Source: Cytophagales bacterium (lineage in GTDB: Bacteria; Bacteroidota; Bacteroidia; Cytophagales; Cyclobacteriaceae). Taken from it: a stretch of 64,000 bases of DNA. Position 1 is the stretch's first letter. The number at the start of each line of letters is the position of its first letter. The position numbers and the translations under genes are program-made. Location of the stretch: NCBI GenBank assembly GCA_022360055.1, contig JAKSDO010000069.1, positions 1 through 64,000 on the forward strand, written 5' to 3'. Positions 24,477 to 33,246 of this stretch are shown here, in pieces. A model generated the notes under the pieces. It saw only the letters and a list, made by a program, of their open reading frames with translations, did not search any database and was not told where the DNA came from.

Positions 24477-26693
24477 ATGAACAAGATATATTATTGTCTA
24501 ATATTATTGGGGTTCGTTCCAATACCGGGAAAGAGTCAAAACAACATAAAAGGTAAGGTGGTTTCTCCGGACAGGGAGCCGCTCGTTGGGGCTACTGTCC
24601 GGATTATGAATACATCCAAAGGTGTGGTCACCGACTTTGAGGGCAATTTTGAAATTGCAGGTGTCCAAAAAAACGAAAGGATTATCGTTTCATTTGTCGG
24701 CTATGTAAACGATACGCTGAGCGCTGTTTCGGGAACACCTCTAAGCATCGTATTGGAGGAGGATTCTGAAAAACTTGACGAAGTAATCGTAAAAGGCAGG
24801 TCGTCCACCATCGACGAAATGCAGCCTATTCTCAATGAGCTGATTTCGGAAAAAGAATTATTGAAGGCCGCTTGTTGTAATCTCTCCGAAAGCTTTGAAA
24901 CAAATGCCAGCGTGGATGTGTCTTTTGCAGATGCCGTTACCGGAACAAAAACCATCAGGATGCTGGGTTTGGACGGCAGGTACGTGTTGATCAGCAGGGA
25001 AGGCATTCCACATGTAAGGGGTCTTAACTCCAGGTACGGATTGATCTGCGTCCCCGGCACGTGGATTCAATCCATTGATGTTGGCAAAGGCGCCGGAACC
25101 GTAATTAACGGTTATGAATCCATGACAGGCCAGATCAATGTAGAATTTAAGAAACCGGAAAATAGTGAGAAGTGGTATTTGAACGGCTATGTCAATTCAC
25201 TCGGAAGATTTGAGTTCAATACAAATCATTCGACCGAAATTTCCGATAAATGGGATGCTGCAATCCTGCTGAATACGCAATACCTCGGATTTGAAATTGA
25301 TGGCAATGACGATGGGTTTATGGATTTGCCCAAGTCAAGAATGATCAACTTCCTGAACAGATATAAGTATAAAGGCGATCAGGTAGAATCTCAAATCGGT
25401 ATCCAATACATGAAATCGGAACTCGCCGGAGGCCAGCTTGGATACGGCTTTGGGGATGATTTACTTACTAATCCGATTTACGGATTTAAGCATGACGATC
25501 AACGGATAGAACTTTTCGGAAAAATCGGTATGATATTTCCGGGGAAACCCTACCAAAGCTGGGGATTTCAATACTCGGTAAGCTACCAGGAATTCGATGG
25601 CGGGGCGGGGAGGCGGTTGTATCAGGGAAGCGAGCGAACCGCTTACGGGAATTTGATCTATCAGAATATCATTCGAAATACGCGACACCAGTACAAAGCA
25701 GGTATCAGCTATTTATTCGATGGCTTTGACGAGCGGTTTGTATCACAGTTGAATACCACTTTGGATTCAACATTTTCAAGAAACGAAAGTGTGCCCGGGA
25801 TTTTTTATGAGTATAATTATATCCCCAATGATGATCTTACTTTGGTAGCTGGTGTAAGAACGGATTTCAACAATTTATATGGAACCTATTTTACCCCGAG
25901 ATTACACCTGAGATATGCATTCAATGATCATTGGACAATTCGCCTGTCCGGTGGAAAGGGATACCGGACACCTAATGCCATAATGGAAAACAGCCAGGTT
26001 CTGGTTTCTTCCAGGCGGCTGATCATAGAGGAGGAGCCAAAGCCGGAAATCACCTGGAATTTCGGGGGAAGTCTGGCAACACGTATTGATATTGACGAAA
26101 AACCAATGAATATTGTGGCCGATTACTTCCATACCCGATTCGAGAACCAATTGATATATGACCAGGACCAAAGCTCGAGCTCATTGGCAATTTACAACTT
26201 AGACGGAAAGTCGTTTGCTCACAGCCTACAGGTAGAAGCGCAATATGAGATCTATCATAATCTGGATTTAAAGGCGGCATATAAATATTATAATGTACAA
26301 ATGACCACAAATGGAAAACTGCAACAAATGCCATTTGTAAGCCGCGATCGACTTTTCATAAATCTGGCATATGCCACTAAATATGATACCTGGAAAGCTG
26401 ATTTCACCTGGAACTGGAATGGTCGGAAACGATTACCCGATACATCAGAAAATCCGGAGCAATTTCAAAGAGCGACATTCTCCCCTGATTTTTCCATTTT
26501 AAATGCACAGATAAGCCGTGGATTTCGTTGGGGGAGCATTTATCTTGGCGGAGAAAATGTTTTAAATTTCAAACAAAATGACCCTATCGTTGACCCCGAA
26601 AATCCATTTGGCAATAATTTTGACGCTTCTATGGTCTGGGGGCCAATTGCAGGCAGAGTTGTTTATGCTGGAATTAGATATAAAGTAAAATAA
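24477..26693 (+). CDS. TonB-dependent outer-membrane receptor of a metal-linked cluster
   Basis: A 738-residue receptor. After the signal peptide (ends near GKSQ, ~21) comes a carboxypeptidase-regulatory-like domain (~24-100; GKVVSPDREPLVGATVRIMN). The plug (~110-230) contains KAACCNLSESFETNASVD, a double-Cys signature common in receptors associated with HYC_CC_PP proteins, and the beta-barrel fills the rest. There is no FecR or SusD partner. It probably imports or senses a metal chelate, most plausibly copper-related, from its neighbours. The last strand (GRVVYAGIRYKVK) ends in a Lys, not an aromatic residue, which is atypical. Confidence 0.87.
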   Translation: MNKIYYCLILLGFVPIPGKSQNNIKGKVVSPDREPLVGATVRIMNTSKGVVTDFEGNFEIAGVQKNERIIVSFVGYVNDTLSAVSGTPLSIVLEEDSEKLDEVIVKGRSSTIDEMQPILNELISEKELLKAACCNLSESFETNASVDVSFADAVTGTKTIRMLGLDGRYVLISREGIPHVRGLNSRYGLICVPGTWIQSIDVGKGAGTVINGYESMTGQINVEFKKPENSEKWYLNGYVNSLGRFEFNTNHSTEISDKWDAAILLNTQYLGFEIDGNDDGFMDLPKSRMINFLNRYKYKGDQVESQIGIQYMKSELAGGQLGYGFGDDLLTNPIYGFKHDDQRIELFGKIGMIFPGKPYQSWGFQYSVSYQEFDGGAGRRLYQGSERTAYGNLIYQNIIRNTRHQYKAGISYLFDGFDERFVSQLNTTLDSTFSRNESVPGIFYEYNYIPNDDLTLVAGVRTDFNNLYGTYFTPRLHLRYAFNDHWTIRLSGGKGYRTPNAIMENSQVLVSSRRLIIEEEPKPEITWNFGGSLATRIDIDEKPMNIVADYFHTRFENQLIYDQDQSSSSLAIYNLDGKSFAHSLQVEAQYEIYHNLDLKAAYKYYNVQMTTNGKLQQMPFVSRDRLFINLAYATKYDTWKADFTWNWNGRKRLPDTSENPEQFQRATFSPDFSILNAQISRGFRWGSIYLGGENVLNFKQNDPIVDPENPFGNNFDASMVWGPIAGRVVYAGIRYKVK

Positions 26694-26700
26694 TTGATCG

Positions 26701-26799
26701 TATGAAACCGGTAGGACCGGAGCAAATTCAGGACACACACGAGCATAACTATATTTCTCTGTGTGTCGGTAACCTAAAAAAATATAAACGGATGAAAAA
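26701..26799 (+). repeat. 97-bp dispersed leader element, copy A
   Basis: This segment, running from just after the TonB receptor stop into the first codons of the HMA gene, matches 63087-63183 (minus strand) at roughly 90% identity: about seven substitutions and two single-base indels. It has two inverted repeats kept in both copies: CCGGT/ACCGG with a 2-3 nt loop, then GACACACA/TGTGTGTC around a ~21-nt loop. Both copies end in AAACGGATGAAAAA with ATG as the gene start. Codon frames are not preserved between copies, so it is not coding. Confidence 0.8.
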
Positions 26800-27130
26800 A
26801 GTAGTAGTTGTTATTTTGCTGATCGCAATCGGTGCCGCGGCAGAAGCTCAGGTAGAAAAAGTTGAAATAAAAACCTCGGCTGTTTGTGAGATGTGTAAAG
26901 AAATCATCGAACGAGATTTGGCATTTGAAAAAGGTGTGAAATCCGCAGAGCTCGACGTGGACACAAAAATCCTGACCGTCGAGTATAACGCAAAAAAGAC
27001 AACAGCGGATAAAATCAGGACCCGGATCACCAAAGTCGGCTACCATGCAGATGATAAAAAAAGAGATCCCAAGGCGTACAGCAAGTTGCCGGACTGCTGT
27101 AAAGATGGAGGACATGATGAAGATCAATAG
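26792..27130 (+). CDS. secreted heavy-metal-associated (HMA) domain protein
   Basis: A 112-residue exported metallochaperone-like protein. The ATG at 26792 gives a clean signal peptide (MKKVVVVILLIAIGAAAEAQ); the frame is open 30 codons upstream but that part is the conserved 97-bp non-coding element. The HMA ferredoxin-like fold has metal site TSAVCEMCKEIIE (CxxC), followed by KGVKSAELDVDTKILTVEY and ITKVGYHAD. A second Cys-His cluster, DCCKDGGHDED, is at the C-terminus. It probably binds Cu+ in the periplasm and works with the TonB receptor and HYC_CC_PP protein. Confidence 0.85.
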   Translation: MKKVVVVILLIAIGAAAEAQVEKVEIKTSAVCEMCKEIIERDLAFEKGVKSAELDVDTKILTVEYNAKKTTADKIRTRITKVGYHADDKKRDPKAYSKLPDCCKDGGHDEDQ

Positions 27131-27193
27131 ATGAATTTATACTCCGGGTTCACATTCGTCTCGGACGGATCGATAAATCTGGAGTCTTTCATA

Positions 27194-27694
27194 TTATAAA
27201 TCTTCATAATAAAGTCCATTCCTTTTTATAAGGTCAATTGCTTTTTTCTCATGGGAAATGAGTTGTTCGAGCTTAAATTTGTCGAAGGTACTTTTTGCGC
27301 CAACATATTTTTTTTGAACGTCTTTTAGGATTTCATTGAAGATCAGCGTTACCCTTTCAAGGTGATAATCTGATGTGATAATTGTCAATACGACCTTGCC
27401 AAGATTTGAAATTATCGGCTTAATTTTTACCGCATCATCCACCGTATTTTCAGACAATGCAAAATCCAGGAAATCTTCTTCATTAATACCCATTTCGATA
27501 AGGAATCTTTTCGCATAAACTGCATGTGCTTCTTTCGAAGTATTGAAATGCTCCCCCCACCCGCCTGTACATAATATCAATTTGCCTTTGGAATAAAGTT
27601 TTACACAACATTCCAGCCGCCCTCTTGAAATAATGCTTAATTTACCTCTTTGAGAATTTGGCGAACCCAAGACGATCAGAACCTCTTTTGTCAT
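27194..27694 (-). CDS. YdcF / DUF218 family protein
   Basis: A 166-residue cytosolic protein starting at the ATG ending at 27694 (MTKEVLIVLGSPNSQRGKL). It shows the DUF218 core: VLIVLGSPN strand, GRLECCVKLYSKGKLILCTGG, then the E-N-T segment ALSENTVDDAVKIKPII and TIITSDYHLERVTLIF. YdcF-type proteins bind nucleotides or modify lipid carriers; no function can be assigned. It lacks the N-terminal membrane helices of SanA/ElyC relatives. The gene is divergent from a decayed methyltransferase fragment. Confidence 0.75.
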   Translation of the reverse strand: MTKEVLIVLGSPNSQRGKLSIISRGRLECCVKLYSKGKLILCTGGWGEHFNTSKEAHAVYAKRFLIEMGINEEDFLDFALSENTVDDAVKIKPIISNLGKVVLTIITSDYHLERVTLIFNEILKDVQKKYVGAKSTFDKFKLEQLISHEKKAIDLIKRNGLYYEDL

Positions 27695-27728
27695 AAATAT
27701 TAAAATATTAAATGAATACAAAAAAACC

Positions 27729-27900
27729 ATGAAACGTATCCACTTATTTGAATTTGAAGATCTGAGCTGGTTCCCGGCTGGTCTAAGGAGGTGCCTTACA
27801 CAGATGATGACGGTAGCATAAAATCCTAAAAACCAGCGAGGTTATGGCGGAATTGGTTTACAAGGCATTAAAGCATTCCGACACCAACAAAATCAGTTAA
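27729..27900 (+). pseudogene. SAM-dependent methyltransferase N-terminal remnant, frameshifted
   Basis: ATG 27729 encodes MKRIHLFEFEDLSWFPAGLR and RCLTQMMTV before a stop at 27819. In the next frame HKILKTSEVMAELVYKALKH, then SDTNKIS, continues to a stop at 27898-27900. The two parts join into one N-terminus of the kind seen in a Bacteroidota class I methyltransferase family that starts MKRIHxFEFED. The Rossmann core is missing. The end overlaps the stop of the convergent OmpA gene. Confidence 0.7.
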
Positions 27901-29933
27901 GACCCAACTTCCAGTATCCTGATTTCCACGCGTCTGTTTTTTGCCCGGTTTTCTTCATTATTGTTTGGCGCAATCGGCCTGGAACCTCCGTAACCTACAA
28001 TTTCGACGCGTCTGCGGTCAATACCAAACTCCGTTAAATACTTCTTAATTTGTTCCACTCTCTGAAATGATAAATTTTGCTTCGCCTTTTGAGATCCCAA
28101 GCCGTCGGTATGACCGGCCAGTTCAATTCTCATGTGCGGATTTTCGAGTAGAATACCAACAAGTTTTTCGAGGGCCGGATATGAATCTTCAAGCAAAACA
28201 GGTTTACTGCGCTCAAACATAAGATCGTTTAGAGTGAAAATTTGATCGTCTTTTACAGGATTAAGATAAATGTTCCGATAGATCTTTTCACCATCGTTAA
28301 AAGGCTCCATTGAAACTTGTTCATAAAAGGTCATATAACCGGGGGCTTTTACGGTAAACTCGTAAAGGCTATCTTTTGGGATGTAAAACAAAAAATTTCC
28401 GGACAAATCATCAGATGTCGCTCTATAGGGGACATTTCTTTCAATGTTTTCCAAAACGACATGTGCACTGACCGGGGCATGCGTATTCGCATCGAAAGTT
28501 CTTCCCTGAAAGGCGACCAATGGTTCAGGCAATTCGGGATGGATATCTTGCTGAAGCGGAATTCTGTATATGTTTTCCTGTCCGTTTCTGTTCCCTTCGG
28601 AAGAAACGAAATATGCAAAATTCCCTGAGGCCGTAATGCTGAAGTAAGCATCCCAACTGGCAGAATTTACAGCCGGACCAAGATTCTGCGGATCCGACCA
28701 GTTTTTCCATGTTTCGTCCAAACGCTTGGTTTGGAAGATATCGCTTTGCCCGTATCCGCCGTGACCATCCGAAGCAAAATATAATGTGGTGTTATCAGGC
28801 GACAAAAACGGTGCAAAATCGGCCCTGGTAGAGTTTATCGCAAGCCCCAGGTTAATTGGCCTTGAATATTTGTTGTGACCGGTTTTTAAACTCGCGTATA
28901 AATCCTGATCCCCATACCCGTCATGACGTTCCACTGCCATTATGATAACGCGTTCGTCTGCAGAAAGAAAGAAATCCTGAAACTGGCTGAAATTCTCAAA
29001 TCCGGTTATATTTACTTTCACAGGATCGCCCCAACCAATTGCAGTTCTGGAAGAGATGGATACTCCGGGGCTTATCGAGCCGTCCGAATGATATCCGTTT
29101 ATAACAAGTAATTTATTCCCATCAGGCGCGATCGAGCACACACCATTCGCAAACTGATCATTTAGAGGGAGACCGATATTTTCCGCAGCGGTCCATTGAC
29201 CGTTGATGAGCTTTGACACATAAATATCCTGAGGATCTGTTTTCCCACCGGTATTTTCCGGATAAAACAATCTGGAAAAATACAAGGTATTTCCATCATG
29301 GGAAACCAGCGGCTTCGCTTCGGTAAACCTTGTATTTATCCGGTCATGAAGATTTTCTTTCTTTGCAGTAAACGTCATTACCTGCTGCACATTGTAATTT
29401 GCTCCCGAAAGTATATTTCTCACATCAGCCAAATTGCCGTCTTCCAAAATGCCGACAGCATCTATTTGGCAAAAACCGGGAACAGGAATGGAGTTTAAAT
29501 TGATTTCTACGAATTTCACATTGTATTCCGTTTTCGGAACACTGAGAACCGCGGTGCGGAATTTATCCGTAACTTTCTGCGGTTCTTGCTGATAGATGAT
29601 ATAGCTCAATCCTTGCTCATCAATTAATTTTACCTGGACAATTCGTCCGGGTCGATTATTTTCAACAATTATTATCTGCCGGGCAGGTTTTGGAGACGCA
29701 AATCCTAATTTGATCGTACCGAACTCAGAATCCCCGGACAACCGAAAGGCATTTTTACTGATGTGGCCCGGAGGAAACGCATTGGGAGGGCCCATCGCTT
29801 GCAAACCGGAATAGTCGTATTCCTCGTATTGGTTATACTGATATTCGAGGGAAGAAGCCCATTGAATTTTCCTGATCTGGCCAAATGCTGCAAATGACCA
29901 GACACAGCAGACAAAAATCATTAACTTGTTCAT
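27897..29933 (-). CDS. OmpA family protein with PD40 propeller
   Basis: A 678-residue envelope protein. Signal peptide 1-18; residues ~20-165 form a beta-sandwich-like N-domain (QAMGPPNAFPPGH, FGTIKLGFASPKPARQIII). Residues ~190-460 carry WD40-like PD40 repeats (DPQDIYVSKLINGQWTAAEN, LSPDNTTLYFASDGHGGYGQ, SDIFQTKRLDETW). Then comes a carboxypeptidase-regulatory-like domain (~475-560), and a C-terminal OmpA peptidoglycan-binding domain (~575-675; RIELAGHTDGLGSQKAKQNLS, RRVEIVGYGGSRP). Proteins of this plan link the outer membrane to peptidoglycan; PorE of the type IX secretion apparatus has a similar plan, but that identity is not established here. Confidence 0.85.
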   Translation of the reverse strand: MNKLMIFVCCVWSFAAFGQIRKIQWASSLEYQYNQYEEYDYSGLQAMGPPNAFPPGHISKNAFRLSGDSEFGTIKLGFASPKPARQIIIVENNRPGRIVQVKLIDEQGLSYIIYQQEPQKVTDKFRTAVLSVPKTEYNVKFVEINLNSIPVPGFCQIDAVGILEDGNLADVRNILSGANYNVQQVMTFTAKKENLHDRINTRFTEAKPLVSHDGNTLYFSRLFYPENTGGKTDPQDIYVSKLINGQWTAAENIGLPLNDQFANGVCSIAPDGNKLLVINGYHSDGSISPGVSISSRTAIGWGDPVKVNITGFENFSQFQDFFLSADERVIIMAVERHDGYGDQDLYASLKTGHNKYSRPINLGLAINSTRADFAPFLSPDNTTLYFASDGHGGYGQSDIFQTKRLDETWKNWSDPQNLGPAVNSASWDAYFSITASGNFAYFVSSEGNRNGQENIYRIPLQQDIHPELPEPLVAFQGRTFDANTHAPVSAHVVLENIERNVPYRATSDDLSGNFLFYIPKDSLYEFTVKAPGYMTFYEQVSMEPFNDGEKIYRNIYLNPVKDDQIFTLNDLMFERSKPVLLEDSYPALEKLVGILLENPHMRIELAGHTDGLGSQKAKQNLSFQRVEQIKKYLTEFGIDRRRVEIVGYGGSRPIAPNNNEENRAKNRRVEIRILEVGS

Positions 29934-30021
29934 TGTGTAAACTCACTTTTTCTGCTGTGTCGGACTTCCTTGTAGAATTTACACGGTTTCTACAAAACAC
30001 TTAAAAATAGTGAATTCAGGC

Positions 30022-30801
30022 CTATTTGGAGGGGATTTTCACAACTTTTCTGGTAAATAGTTTACCGTTTTTACTGATGTTTATTAAATAAACACCATCA
30101 GATGAGCCGCTTAAATGTAAGTCTATAAACTTATTCTTTATATTGTAAATTTCGTTGATTTTCTCCCCATGAATGTTTAGTACCTGAATAAAATCCAGTT
30201 TTCCTTCATCGTTGGAAATATTTATCGATTTCACAAACGGATTGGGATATATATTTATTCCGGCATGATATAATTCCTCCAGCGCGGTAATTTCATCAAA
30301 AAATGTAATGCTTCCGTCATGCGTGTTTACCCCGAGTATTTCGTGTTCACTATTCGCAAATTCGATCGGAAAAGCCGGATCGGAAGTGATATCTGTAAAA
30401 CTTACAGGAACCTTTTGAGGTTGGGCGGAAATAAATTCAAATTGCACTATAAAAAGTGTGGAACTGTCATCTATCGATAAAGAAATGGCATCACTGGGCT
30501 CCCAGGCAAAACGAACGTGACCTTTATCCGCATCACTCGTGCCAAAATTATCATCGCCAAAATCTTTTATTCCAAAGTCAGTAACTCCGACAAAAACAAG
30601 CAGATCGGGGTCCCAATTGATCGATGCCTGAAATGAAAGAATATCTGAAAAATTATTCACTTTTATTTCAAGATTTCCAATGGTTCCGGTTGTTTCGACA
30701 CTATTTGATATGTAAAGGTCTACCGGGTCCTGTTGAGCTCTTGATCCTTTAACTGTTGAAAAAATAAAAAACACGATAAGGCAAAAAGACAAAACTCGCA
30801 T
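30022..30801 (-). CDS. cohesin-domain protein with type IX secretion sorting domain
   Basis: A 259-residue secreted protein. Signal peptide (~1-22); a cohesin-like beta-sandwich about 25-165 (LEIKVNNFSDILSFQASINW, DPDLLVFVGVTDFG, GHVRFAWEPSDAISLSIDDS). The C-terminal ~80 residues are a T9SS type A sorting domain: INIYPNPFVKSINISNDEGK, then SSDGVYLINISKNGKLFTRK. The presence of the sorting domain implies a working type IX system elsewhere in the genome. Cohesins bind dockerins in cellulosomes; no dockerin is visible in the window, and isolated cohesin-like domains in Bacteroidota can serve other adhesion roles. Confidence 0.85.
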   Translation of the reverse strand: MRVLSFCLIVFFIFSTVKGSRAQQDPVDLYISNSVETTGTIGNLEIKVNNFSDILSFQASINWDPDLLVFVGVTDFGIKDFGDDNFGTSDADKGHVRFAWEPSDAISLSIDDSSTLFIVQFEFISAQPQKVPVSFTDITSDPAFPIEFANSEHEILGVNTHDGSITFFDEITALEELYHAGINIYPNPFVKSINISNDEGKLDFIQVLNIHGEKINEIYNIKNKFIDLHLSGSSDGVYLINISKNGKLFTRKVVKIPSK

Positions 30802-30951
30802 TTAAATCCGTTTAGGTTTCATTATGGCAAATATACAATTATGGGAGCATGATATGCTATTCTTTGGAGTCATTTGTCATGAAACAGGGAGGTACTAACA
30901 ATAAAACCGGTCGGTAACCGGTTCCAGAAAGCAGGATATATGACTGTGGAA

Positions 30952-33213
30952 TCATCTGGAAGATGAAAAATTATCCTTTTGCGAAAATCGCATGTCTTGC
31001 CAGGTGTATTCAAAAATCGGACTGACCTTTACCTCAGGTGATTGCACCTTGTTGTTGACCAACACGGATTTGCGCTTCACATTGGTCCTTATAAAATCTT
31101 CCAATTCCCCGTAAGTCATTTCCCCATTTGATATTTGCAATCCTTTTAACAGATAATAGGTAAATATGCCGTGAGCTTTCTCCCTGTACGGGTGGGCCGT
31201 CTGATCTTCGGAAGAGGCAGAGAACACAATTAAATTACCCATTATGAAGGGAGACTTTGGCTTTATTCGAACACCTCTCGCCGCAACCAATCCCTGGTTC
31301 CTGGCCCCGCCACTAAAACAGGCGTCAAGAAATGCCGTCACTCGTTCAGAATCATGTTCGGTAAGTTTATTGAATACGTCTTCAAGTTTTAGGGCATAAT
31401 CAAGGTTTGAGCTGCTTACATCTACAGGAATAAGATAGGGTTCATCCGTTCCTTCTTTTGGCAGGCCATGCCCGGCATAATAAAATATTAATTTGGCTTC
31501 GCCTTCATAGGCCTCGGCGATGGCACTCAGCCTTGCAATTGACTGTCGCATTTGTCCGGCAGTAGCGTTTAACAGGAGTGTCACATTCTCATTGGGAACA
31601 CCCAGTGTATTAATCAAGTACTTCTTAAATGTTTTTGCGTCGATGGAAGCAAAATCAACGTTTGTACTGGTATTCAACTCCATTTGAAAGGAACTGTAAT
31701 CCTCGTTTCCAATTACCAGTGCAAACGTTTTCTTATTTTTCATATCCGTAATTGGGATATTTACGTCGACATCCGAATGTCCTATAGACGTCAGCGAACC
31801 TGTCGATGTTTGGCTTCCTGACAATGTATTTATTTGAGGAACACTAAAGGTAATGTCATTGAAGCTCAAATCGAGCGTAGGATTGGCTGTCGTATGAAAA
31901 TCCTGTGAGATATCATAATAAAAGTGCTGGCCGTTGTATCTGGCTTCTAATGAGGTAATCAAAAATTTATCACCGGATAACGTATAGGTTGGATTTCCCA
32001 ACCAAACCTCATTCCAGTTTTCTTTTACTTCCTTGGCATACTCAAGAGGAACCGGTAGCATTAAACTTTTTGCTCCGGGTACAAATACGTTGAATTTTTC
32101 ATAATCCGCCTCATACAATCCAATTGAAGCCTTATCATAGTTTACATGCCTTCGAGCCAGTGAATTCATGGCTTGTCGAGAAAATTCCCGTATCTGAGCT
32201 TCTCGGTTTTCCTCGGAAACTCTGGCCAGATAAGTTGACGTTTTTTCGAATTCTCCCTTCAACTGCCAGTCGGAATACATGGCTTTCACAAAATCCTGGA
32301 CCTGTTCTTCCAGTGAAAGCGCTTTTGTATATCTTCCCAATCCACTGTAGGCAGGTGCAATTTCCCAATCACCTTTTTTATTGATTAACCCAAATTTTCC
32401 ACCGGATTTCACGACGGCAAAGTTGTTTGAAAAAGGAAATGCCGCCTCAAACCTGGTCTCAATGACAAACGCTCCTGTTTGATTGATGTATCCCCACCTG
32501 TCATCAATCTTGACCGCGGCGAGTCCTTCTTTAAAATAATTTGCATCTTCAAATTCCAAATCGATCAACAGCTCTCCTTTTTGATTTATAAAACCATACT
32601 TCTTGTCTTTTTTTACTAAAGCAAGCCCTTCTGAAAACGAGTATGCTTCTTCGTAATCATGCTTTATCAACCAATTGCCATTCCGCTCTATATAACCTTT
32701 ATAACCATTGTAAATGACGAATGCCAATCCTTCGGCGAATGGTAAAGCCCGCTCAAAACTATGCTTGAGTATCCGGTCTCCTTCGCGATTTATGAAAATA
32801 AATCCATCATTATTCCTGATAATTGCCTTGCCGTCCGAAAATGAGCTGACCACACTCAATTTCGGTTCGAAATGCCAGTCGCCTTTTTTATCGATATAGC
32901 CCCATTTATTGTATTTCATCGCGCAGGCCAGGCCTTCTTTAAATGGTTTGGCATCTCGATATGCGGGCTGTATGATCCATTCTCCAGCTCGATCGATATA
33001 ACCCCAGTTTCCGAAATACTTAACGGCAGCAACCCCTTCTGAAAAATAATAAGCTTCCTCGTATCTATTATCGATGATCCAATCGCCGTCTTTGTTTATG
33101 AATCCCCATTTAGCATGCTTCTTTGCAGGCATTAAGAATTCTGAATTCTTTGCGATTCCCTGATTAAAAACGACGATAAAGAGTATTGAGATGCCAAGTC
33201 TAATATTTTTCAT
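30952..33213 (-). CDS. secreted WG-repeat / caspase-like peptidase fusion
   Basis: A 753-residue protein with a signal peptide (about 1-21). Residues 32-298 hold eight WG repeats (KWGFINKDG, NWGYIDRAG, KWGYIDKKG and so on, with less perfect copies 4-6 and 8). A linker (~300-490) has no known domain. Residues ~495-735 are a caspase (C14) domain: FALVIGNEDYSSF opens it, the catalytic His is His582 in FYYAGHGLP and the Cys is Cys632 in FLDACFSGGA, followed by SSEDQTAHPYREKAHGIFTY. Both catalytic residues are intact. It would act in the periplasm or outside. It is the last gene of a three-gene operon with DUF4384 and LPP20-like proteins. Confidence 0.9.
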   Translation of the reverse strand: MKNIRLGISILFIVVFNQGIAKNSEFLMPAKKHAKWGFINKDGDWIIDNRYEEAYYFSEGVAAVKYFGNWGYIDRAGEWIIQPAYRDAKPFKEGLACAMKYNKWGYIDKKGDWHFEPKLSVVSSFSDGKAIIRNNDGFIFINREGDRILKHSFERALPFAEGLAFVIYNGYKGYIERNGNWLIKHDYEEAYSFSEGLALVKKDKKYGFINQKGELLIDLEFEDANYFKEGLAAVKIDDRWGYINQTGAFVIETRFEAAFPFSNNFAVVKSGGKFGLINKKGDWEIAPAYSGLGRYTKALSLEEQVQDFVKAMYSDWQLKGEFEKTSTYLARVSEENREAQIREFSRQAMNSLARRHVNYDKASIGLYEADYEKFNVFVPGAKSLMLPVPLEYAKEVKENWNEVWLGNPTYTLSGDKFLITSLEARYNGQHFYYDISQDFHTTANPTLDLSFNDITFSVPQINTLSGSQTSTGSLTSIGHSDVDVNIPITDMKNKKTFALVIGNEDYSSFQMELNTSTNVDFASIDAKTFKKYLINTLGVPNENVTLLLNATAGQMRQSIARLSAIAEAYEGEAKLIFYYAGHGLPKEGTDEPYLIPVDVSSSNLDYALKLEDVFNKLTEHDSERVTAFLDACFSGGARNQGLVAARGVRIKPKSPFIMGNLIVFSASSEDQTAHPYREKAHGIFTYYLLKGLQISNGEMTYGELEDFIRTNVKRKSVLVNNKVQSPEVKVSPIFEYTWQDMRFSQKDNFSSSR

Positions 33214-33246
33214 GGCAATGTTTTTTTTAATTCAAAATTGAATTGG

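Noticed and set aside
26702-26791. In-frame N-terminal extension of the HMA protein (30 codons from ATG 26702)
   Set aside because: The DNA matches the leader of an unrelated gene at 63 kb where the same frame is broken, and the ATG at 26792 gives a proper signal peptide.
27897-29933. Naming the OmpA-PD40 protein PorE
   Set aside because: Domain plan is similar, but no por/gld genes are near and several OmpA-PD40 paralogues are usual in Bacteroidota.
30905-30930. ACCGGT-rich short palindrome similar to part of the 97-bp element
   Set aside because: Only the ACCGGT core is shared; the rest of the element is absent.
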